A stretch of DNA of 17,082 nt. It comes from an uncultured Eubacteriales bacterium (GTDB lineage: Bacteria; Bacillota; Clostridia; Oscillospirales; Acutalibacteraceae). Under the pieces are notes generated by a model that was not told where the DNA came from, did not search any database, and saw nothing but the letters and a program-made list of their open reading frames with translations. Positions 13,050 through 17,082 of the stretch are shown in pieces. A program made the position numbers and the translations under genes. Positions within the stretch are counted from its first letter, which is position 1. Each line of letters opens with the position of its first letter. Location: the NCBI GenBank assembly GCA_900316925.1, contig ONEU01000025.1, positions 1-17,082 of the forward strand, given 5' to 3'.

Positions 13050-14885
13050 ATGAAAAGAGAAGGACAAATCAAAGTTGATTCGGAAAATCTGTTTCCGATC
13101 ATCAAAAAGTGGCTGTATTCCGACAAGGACATTTTCCTGCGGGAAATCGTAGCCAATGCCTGTGATGCCATCAAAAAATTCCAGAGCCTTTGCCTCATCG
13201 GTGAAGCGGAGGAGGACGGTTCAGCCCCCCGTATCGACATCACCCTGAACAAAGCCGAGAAAACCCTCACCGTCACCGATAACGGTATCGGTATGACAGA
13301 AGATGAGGTCGAGAAGTATATCACTCAGATTGCTTTCTCCGGCGCTCAGGAGTTCCTCGACAAGTACAAGGATCAGACCGATGCTGACGCCGGTATCATC
13401 GGACATTTCGGTCTGGGCTTCTACTCTGCCTATATGGTTTCTGAAAATGTAGAGATCGAAACACTCTCCTATCAGAAGGGTGCTAAGCCTGTTCACTGGG
13501 AGAGCGACGGCAGCCATACCTACGAGATCGAGGACGGCACCAAGGATACCCGCGGTACCAGTATTATCATGCACATCTCCGAGGACGGCAAAGAGTTCCT
13601 CGACGAATACAAGCTGCGCAGTATCCTGCGGAAGTATTGTCACTTCATGCCCTTCGAGATCTACTTCACGGTGGCTGATGACAAAAAGGACGACACCGCA
13701 GATGAGAAGGACGATCAGCCCAAGGAAATCAAGCCGGTCAATAACATCTCTCCCCTGTGGCTCAAAGCCCCCAAGGACTGCACTACCGAAGAATATGAGG
13801 ACTTCTATCGGGAAACCTTTACTGACATGAATCTGCCCCTGTTCTGGATCCACCTGAATGTGGACTATCCGTTCCGCCTGAAGGGTATCCTCTACTTTCC
13901 CAAGCAGACTGACAAGCTCCAGGTTATGCCCGGTGAGATCAAGCTCTATGCAAACCAGGTGTATATTGCCGACAACATCAAAGAGGTCGTTCCTGAGTTC
14001 CTCATGCTCCTCAAGGGTGTGATCGACTGTCCTGATCTGCCGCTGAATGTCTCCCGTTCCTTCCTGCAGAACGACAGCGAGGTGGCTAAGATCTCCAAGC
14101 ATATCACCAAGAAGGTTGCCGACAAACTGACCTCTGTCTTTAAAAACGAACGCAAGAGCTATGAAAGCTATTGGGACGATATCTCCCCGTTCATCAAGTT
14201 CGGCTGCATCAAGGACGAGAAGTTCTATGACAGGGTGAAGGACATCATCCTCTACAAGAGCATCAACGGTGACTACAAGACCTTTGGCGAGCTGCCGAAA
14301 CAGAACGACAAGGTATATTATGCTTCCAGTACCGACGTACAGGCACAGTATATCAAGATGTTCAAGGACAACGGTCTGGATGCTATCATCCTGGAACATA
14401 ATATCGACACCCATTTCGTCACCTTCCTGGAGTATAAGGAAAGCGGTACGAAATTTGTCAGAATTGACGCCGAGGTCGGCGAAGCACTCCGCTCAGACGA
14501 ACAGAAGGAACAGACAGAGGGAGACGACAAGATTGCTGAGATCTTCAAATCCGCACTGGGCATGGAGAAGCTCACTGTCGTTACCGAGGCCCTGAAAACC
14601 ACCGATACCCCTGCCATTCTTACCATCAACGAGTATGAAAGACGTATGAGTGATATGCAGCGGATCTATGGCAATATGTTCGGCGAAACAAACAAAGCCA
14701 GTGAGACATTGATCGTCAATACCAACAATGAGATCGTCAAGAAACTGGAAAACCTGGAGGAAGATAAGCGTAATCTGCTGTGCAGACATATCTTCGATCT
14801 TGCAGTTCTCAGTCAGCGCCGTCTGACGGCTGCCGAACTGGAAGGCTTTGTAGAGAGAAGCGTCAAGGTCATGGAACTTTTATGA
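13050..14885 (+). CDS. htpG: Molecular chaperone HtpG (bacterial Hsp90)
   Basis: Dimeric ATP-dependent chaperone of the GHKL family; cytosolic. The 611-aa product is near the usual 620-640. The N-terminal ATPase motifs are LREIVANACDA (E32, N36), VTDNGIGMT (D77) and IGHFGLGFYSAYMV (117-130). A charged, Asp/Lys-rich linker (~209-228) separates it from the middle domain (SPLWLK, DLPLNVSRSFLQ), and the C-terminal dimerisation domain ends at EGFVERSVKVMELL. The start at 13050 is set by TTGGAGGTT (ggagg 13037-13041, 8-base spacer) and by the family N-terminus; the frame extends to an ATG at 12963 with no good site. The 99-base gap after ftsK holds a 6-bp hairpin (12955-12975) but no terminator and no recognisable CIRCE element, so HrcA control of the usual kind is not seen. 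Confidence 0.97.
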   Translation: MKREGQIKVDSENLFPIIKKWLYSDKDIFLREIVANACDAIKKFQSLCLIGEAEEDGSAPRIDITLNKAEKTLTVTDNGIGMTEDEVEKYITQIAFSGAQEFLDKYKDQTDADAGIIGHFGLGFYSAYMVSENVEIETLSYQKGAKPVHWESDGSHTYEIEDGTKDTRGTSIIMHISEDGKEFLDEYKLRSILRKYCHFMPFEIYFTVADDKKDDTADEKDDQPKEIKPVNNISPLWLKAPKDCTTEEYEDFYRETFTDMNLPLFWIHLNVDYPFRLKGILYFPKQTDKLQVMPGEIKLYANQVYIADNIKEVVPEFLMLLKGVIDCPDLPLNVSRSFLQNDSEVAKISKHITKKVADKLTSVFKNERKSYESYWDDISPFIKFGCIKDEKFYDRVKDIILYKSINGDYKTFGELPKQNDKVYYASSTDVQAQYIKMFKDNGLDAIILEHNIDTHFVTFLEYKESGTKFVRIDAEVGEALRSDEQKEQTEGDDKIAEIFKSALGMEKLTVVTEALKTTDTPAILTINEYERRMSDMQRIYGNMFGETNKASETLIVNTNNEIVKKLENLEEDKRNLLCRHIFDLAVLSQRRLTAAELEGFVERSVKVMELL

Positions 14886-14919
14886 TCCTGACCGCACGAA
14901 AATCATTTCTGACCTGCCA

Positions 14920-14968
14920 GTTCCCGGAGAAAACCTTTTTCTGGCGAAAAAAAGGTTTTCCCCGGAAC
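14920..14968. repeat. Long imperfect palindrome, likely a dispersed intergenic repeat
   Basis: Bases 14920-14940 pair with 14949-14968 over about 20 bp with one mismatch (14928/14961) and one bulge (C14923), closing on an 8-base loop (14941-14948). The arms contain AAAACCTTTTT and AAAAAGGTTTTCCCC. There is no T tract after it, and it is followed by the C-rich stretch GGAACCCTTTCC. The shape resembles REP/MITE-like hairpins found in many copies in gut Clostridia genomes; that it is multi-copy here is inference. Confidence 0.7.
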
Positions 14969-15150
14969 CCTTTCCAAAATTCGCTGAAGAATATTCCTTG
15001 CAGCAATCGGTAAACACTAACTTCCCATCGTTGTTGACGATGAATCTGCATGGACTTTCAGGCATGGATTTTTCACAATTGATTTCCGTGTCCTAACCGT
15101 TCGCTCTTGTGTTGATTCTTTGCAAAACGAATAAACCATGTTTCCGGACA

Positions 15151-15198
15151 AAAAAAACAGGCACAGCAGCTCCCATGAGTGCTGTGCCTGTTTTTTTT
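15151..15198. terminator. Strong bidirectional terminator between htpG and the TSCPD gene
   Basis: A perfect 11-bp GC-rich stem (15158-15168 with 15180-15190) with an additional inner CTC/GAG pairing is flanked by seven As (15151-15157) and eight Ts (15191-15198). Either strand therefore gives a hairpin followed by a T run. It can end htpG transcription rightward and the rpsF/TSCPD transcript leftward. Confidence 0.92.
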
Positions 15199-15346
15199 GG
15201 TGTTTTTCTGTCAGTTTTTTAGCTGCCTGTTTGTCCGAAGAACCGGAGCTTCCGGCTAAGCCCATGCAGAGAATTTCCCCTGCCCAGGGTGCGGTCACCA
15301 ATTTTTTGACGGTATTCCTCCCGTTTATCGCGAAACGGACAGCTGT

Positions 15347-15595
15347 TCAGACGCCCGTCATTTTTTCCAGCGCCCTGGCAAGCTGATCCGGACAGGAAGT
15401 CCCTCTGCCGTTGCAGTCTATCCCCTTGCAGCGCTTGATGACCTCCTCCGGCGTCATTCCCTCCACCAGCTTTGCAATACCGGCGGTATTTCCTGCGCAG
15501 CCGCCGTGAAATCTCACAGAGGTTATTACACCCTCTTCCACTTCGATTTCAATTGCCCGGCTGCAGGTCCTTTGAGTCTGATAGGTGTATTTCAT
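15347..15595 (-). CDS. TSCPD domain protein (TIGR03905 family)
   Basis: An 82-aa protein of unknown function. It contains five cysteines (C11, C33, C56, C61, C68) and the namesake motif TSCPD at 66-70, with the VRFHGGCAGN core at 27-36. The family TIGR03905 has four conserved Cys and is found mainly in Clostridia and other anaerobes; the TSCPD domain also appears as a C-terminal domain of class II ribonucleotide reductases. The Cys spacing suggests metal binding or a redox role, but this is not established. The start at 15595 has only a GGGGG stretch as ribosome site (5-base spacer). It lies 56 bases downstream of rpsR behind a GC-rich hairpin with a poor T tract, so partial read-through from the rpsF operon is plausible. 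Confidence 0.88.
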   Translation of the reverse strand: MKYTYQTQRTCSRAIEIEVEEGVITSVRFHGGCAGNTAGIAKLVEGMTPEEVIKRCKGIDCNGRGTSCPDQLARALEKMTGV

Positions 15596-15617
15596 GTTTT
15601 TCCCCCGTTATCAAAAC

Positions 15618-15642
15618 GACCGATGCCTGTTCAGCATCGGTC
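15618..15642 (-). terminator. Hairpin after rpsR, probable weak terminator
   Basis: A perfect 9-bp stem GACCGATGC/GCATCGGTC (15618-15626 with 15634-15642, 7-base loop) lies 9 bases past the rpsR stop. On the minus strand it is followed only by GTTTTG, a short T tract, so termination may be partial. Confidence 0.6.
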
Positions 15643-15651
15643 TGTTTGTTA

Positions 15652-15903
15652 TCAGTCACTTGTATAGGGCATAAGGGCAAGATATCTTGCACGCTTGATA
15701 GCAACAGTAAGCTCTCTCTGATGACGAGCGCAGGTGCCTGTTACTCTGCGGGGCAGAATCTTGGCTCTTTCGGATACAAAACGACGAAGTCTTGAAACAT
15801 CCTTATAGTCGATCATCTCAACCTTATCCACACAGAAAGCGCAGACCTTCTTACGGCCCTTGCGTCCGCCTCTGCGGTTATCTCTTTCAGGTCTTTCTGC
15901 CAT
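15652..15903 (-). CDS. rpsR: 30S ribosomal protein bS18
   Basis: Small-subunit protein that binds 16S rRNA as a heterodimer with bS6 on the platform. The 83-aa product has a basic N-terminus (RRGGRKGRKK) and the conserved core IDYKDVSRLRRFVSERAKILPRRVTGTCARHQRELTVAIKRARYLALMPY. It is the zinc-ribbon (C+) form: C21-x2-C24 and C58-x2-H61. The start at 15903 is preceded by AAAGGAGG with a normal spacer. It is the third gene of rpsF-ssb-rpsR, 24 bases after ssb, the order standard in Firmicutes. Confidence 0.98.
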   Translation of the reverse strand: MAERPERDNRRGGRKGRKKVCAFCVDKVEMIDYKDVSRLRRFVSERAKILPRRVTGTCARHQRELTVAIKRARYLALMPYTSD

Positions 15904-15927
15904 TGGTATTTCCTCCTTTACTGTTTC

Positions 15928-16395
15928 TTAGAAAGGCAGATCCTCATCGCCGGGCATCTCCATGAAATCTCCGTTATCGCCGCTGGAATAGGACGGCGCT
16001 GCCGGAGCGGGCTCCTGACGATAGGTCCTCTGCTGCTGACTGCTGTTCCGGCTGCTTCCGCTGCCGCTTGAAGAATCTTGTTTGGAATCACAGAATTCCA
16101 CATTGTCTGCCACTACATCAAAGGTGTAGCGCTTATTGCCGTCCCTGTCAGTATAGGAACCTGTCTGGATACGGCCTGTGATGGCAATGCGGCGACCCTT
16201 GGTGAAGTATTTGCAGATGAACTCCGCCGTCTGACGCCAGGCTACGATACTGATAAAATCTGCCTGTCTCTCCTCGCCCTGCTTCACGAAATTACGATCA
16301 ACAGCAATGGAGAAACGGGTGGTTGCAATATCGGATGTGGTGTGTCTCAGTTCAGGGTCTGCTGTGAGTCTGCCGATTAAAGATACACTATTCAT
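15928..16395 (-). CDS. ssb: Single-stranded DNA-binding protein
   Basis: Homotetrameric ssDNA-binding protein for replication, recombination and repair. The 155-aa product has an N-terminal OB fold (1-~105: MNSVSLIGRLTADPELR, VDRNFVKQGEERQADFISIVAWRQTAEF, KGRRIAITGRIQTGSYTD), then a flexible Ser/Gln/Gly-rich linker and the acidic tip DEDLPF that docks partner proteins. The start at 16395 follows AAGGAGG. It lies 16 bases downstream of rpsF and 24 bases before rpsR, so it is co-transcribed with both. Confidence 0.98.
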   Translation of the reverse strand: MNSVSLIGRLTADPELRHTTSDIATTRFSIAVDRNFVKQGEERQADFISIVAWRQTAEFICKYFTKGRRIAITGRIQTGSYTDRDGNKRYTFDVVADNVEFCDSKQDSSSGSGSSRNSSQQQRTYRQEPAPAAPSYSSGDNGDFMEMPGDEDLPF

Positions 16396-16411
16396 ATCTC
16401 TGCCTCCTTAA

Positions 16412-16705
16412 TCAAGCTTCCTTCTTGATGATCATAGAACGGAGCACACCGTCTGTGATCTTTGTGATTCTGTCAAGCTCTGCAGGGAATTCTGCCTCAG
16501 ACTTAAAGTTGAACAGTACGTAGTATGCGTCTGCTTCCTTATTGATGAGATATGCAAGTCTTCTCTTGCCCCACTCGTCTACGCTTTCCAGTGTAGCGTG
16601 CTTCTCAATAAGGTTGGTGAACTTCTTCACAGTCTCAGCAACAGCTTCCTCACCAAGCTTCAGAGAAATAACAATAACTGCTTCATAAGAATTGATTACT
16701 GCCAT
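16412..16705 (-). CDS. rpsF: 30S ribosomal protein bS6
   Basis: Partner of bS18 on the 30S platform; 97 aa, the usual length, with a ferredoxin-like fold (YEAVIVISLKLGEEAVAETVKKF, WGKRRLAYLINKEADAYYVLFNFKSEAEFPAELDRITKITDGVLRSMIIK). The start at 16705 is fixed by AAGGAGG (16714-16720) with an 8-base spacer. The frame stays open to 16813, but that extension would cover the promoter -10 and the leader RNA and is rejected. First gene of the rpsF-ssb-rpsR operon, with its own promoter and a probable S6:S18-binding leader. Confidence 0.97.
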   Translation of the reverse strand: MAVINSYEAVIVISLKLGEEAVAETVKKFTNLIEKHATLESVDEWGKRRLAYLINKEADAYYVLFNFKSEAEFPAELDRITKITDGVLRSMIIKKEA

Positions 16706-16713
16706 TATGTTTA

Positions 16714-16777
16714 CCTCCTTCCGGTCTGATGGCCCTCTGTCTGGCAGAGAGCAAGGATCATTGCGCTGTCTGCGCAA
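16714..16777 (-). promoter_or_regulatory. rpsF leader RNA, candidate S6:S18 autoregulatory motif
   Basis: On the minus strand, P2 is an 8-bp stem GCTCTCTG/CAGAGGGC (16745-16752 with 16732-16739, 5-base loop). Directly below it P1 pairs TCCTT (16753-16757) with AAGGA of the ribosome site (16716-16720). Between P2 and P1 the 3' side leaves an 11-base bulge (16721-16731) containing ACCGG, i.e. the CCG element characteristic of the S6:S18-binding leader. A separate 6-bp hairpin TTGCGC/GCGCAA lies upstream (16761-16777). Binding of S6:S18 would stabilise P1 and hide the ribosome site. Confidence 0.62.
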
Positions 16778-16784
16778 CGTAAGA

Positions 16785-16813
16785 ATTATACCACGACAGC
16801 AGGGCTTTGTCAA
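16785..16813 (-). promoter_or_regulatory. Consensus sigma-A promoter of rpsF-ssb-rpsR
   Basis: On the minus strand: -35 TTGACA (16808-16813), 17-base spacer, -10 TATAAT (16785-16790) with an extended -10 TG. Both hexamers are perfect consensus, as expected for a ribosomal protein operon. Predicted transcription start is near 16778. Confidence 0.95.
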
Positions 16814-16869
16814 GGAATTTTTTACCGCTTCCGACAGTATATAAATTGCAATATAAAATGTCAGTGAAA

Positions 16870-17082
16870 TTAAGCGACATTTAAATTTTTAAGTAAATCA
16901 TTAGCAGAGAGTCCGTTAAAGATTCTTCTTGGATAGTTGTTGATCCAGTTTTCAATCATCTTAATTCTCCCTAGGGAGAATTCGGCGATGTCAGATCCTT
17001 TTGGAATAAAGCGGCGAATAAGCTTGTTTGCATTCTCGTTTGAGCCTCTTTCCCATGCACTGTAAGGATGAGCGTAATACAC
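16870..17082 (-). mobile_element. IS30-family transposase, C-terminal part (cut by window edge)
   Basis: The minus-strand frame is open from the window end (first codon GTG, an internal Val) to TAA at 16870, giving 70 residues. It shows the IS30 C-terminal signature YYAHPYSAWERGSNENANKLIRRFIPKG: the Glu in GSNEN is the third residue of the DDE catalytic triad. WINNYPRRIFNGLSANDLL is the usual tail. The coding is AT-richer than the host genes, as expected of an acquired element. The IS end must lie between the stop and the rpsF promoter; a 7-bp inverted repeat AAATGTC/GACATTT (16856-16862 with 16876-16882) spans the stop, but I cannot fix the terminal repeat or a target duplication without the other end. 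The reading direction is toward rpsF, so read-through is possible. Confidence 0.9.

Larger units (their letters stand above)
14886..15346. other. Non-coding region between htpG and the TSCPD gene
   Basis: These 461 bases hold a long imperfect palindrome (14920-14968) and a strong bidirectional terminator (15151-15198). Short frames on both strands run through these structures, lack good ribosome sites (except one noted as rejected) and have no recognisable family. I see no tRNA, no known sRNA consensus and no convincing promoter in the remainder. Confidence 0.65.

Noticed and set aside
13221..14414. 397-codon minus-strand frame opposite htpG
   Set aside because: Hydrophobic Val/Leu/Asp pattern is the complement of the charged htpG coding sequence; no start signal or family.
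14880..15065. Short minus-strand frames over the palindrome after htpG
   Set aside because: Their composition is dictated by the inverted repeat; no ribosome site or known domain.
15017..15301. 94-codon minus-strand frame starting TTG-GTG behind a GGAGG-like site downstream of the TSCPD gene
   Set aside because: It runs straight through both arms of the strong bidirectional terminator and shows no family resemblance.

Overview
The window reads as chromosomal housekeeping DNA of a Gram-positive Firmicute, most likely a Clostridia member of the Ruminococcaceae/Oscillospiraceae type. The support is strong AGGAGG-type ribosome sites, consensus sigma-A promoters, a TepA/UppP/FtsK-SpoIIIE group, formate-tetrahydrofolate ligase, a two-gene SUF-like Fe-S system, a CmpB-family membrane protein and a TSCPD (TIGR03905) protein. 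The genus is inference. No CRISPR array, prophage or classical defence island is visible.

Layout. (1) 1-915 (+): 3' part of a branched-chain aminotransferase gene, ending in an intrinsic terminator that faces the terminator of the convergent rpiB. (2) 1023-4314 (-): a tight operon-like run fhs > tsaE > tsaB > rpiB, covering one-carbon activation, the t6A tRNA-modification ATPase and scaffold, and a pentose-phosphate isomerase. (3) 4315-4656: an AT-rich divergent intergenic region with a good extended -10 promoter for the rightward operon and a leader carrying an SD-ATG-stop and a small hairpin in front of fhs. (4) 4657-7600 (+): sufC-like and sufB/D-like genes (the SmsC/SmsB arrangement, without SufS, SufU or SufE), then a secreted, membrane-anchored SGNH hydrolase. 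(5) 7668-8057 (+): a small CmpB-family membrane protein whose start codon lies in a perfect 19-bp inverted repeat. (6) 8198-14885 (+): tepA-like ClpP-fold protease, uppP, ftsK/spoIIIE and htpG. (7) 14886-15346: a 461-base non-coding stretch with a long imperfect palindrome, probably a dispersed repeat, and a very strong bidirectional terminator. (8) 15347-16705 (-): TSCPD protein gene and the classical rpsF-ssb-rpsR operon, with a near-perfect promoter and a leader that fits the S6:S18 autoregulatory RNA. (9) 16870-17082 (-): 3' end of an IS30-family transposase gene, AT-rich and foreign-looking, stopping just upstream of the rpsF promoter.

Most genes are core functions. I see no clearly new multi-gene system. 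The best candidates for something new are non-coding: the start-codon-trapping inverted repeat at 7625-7682, the fhs leader architecture, the palindrome after htpG, and the IS30 insertion next to the ribosomal-protein promoter. The minimal SufBC-type operon is the most notable protein-coding unit.
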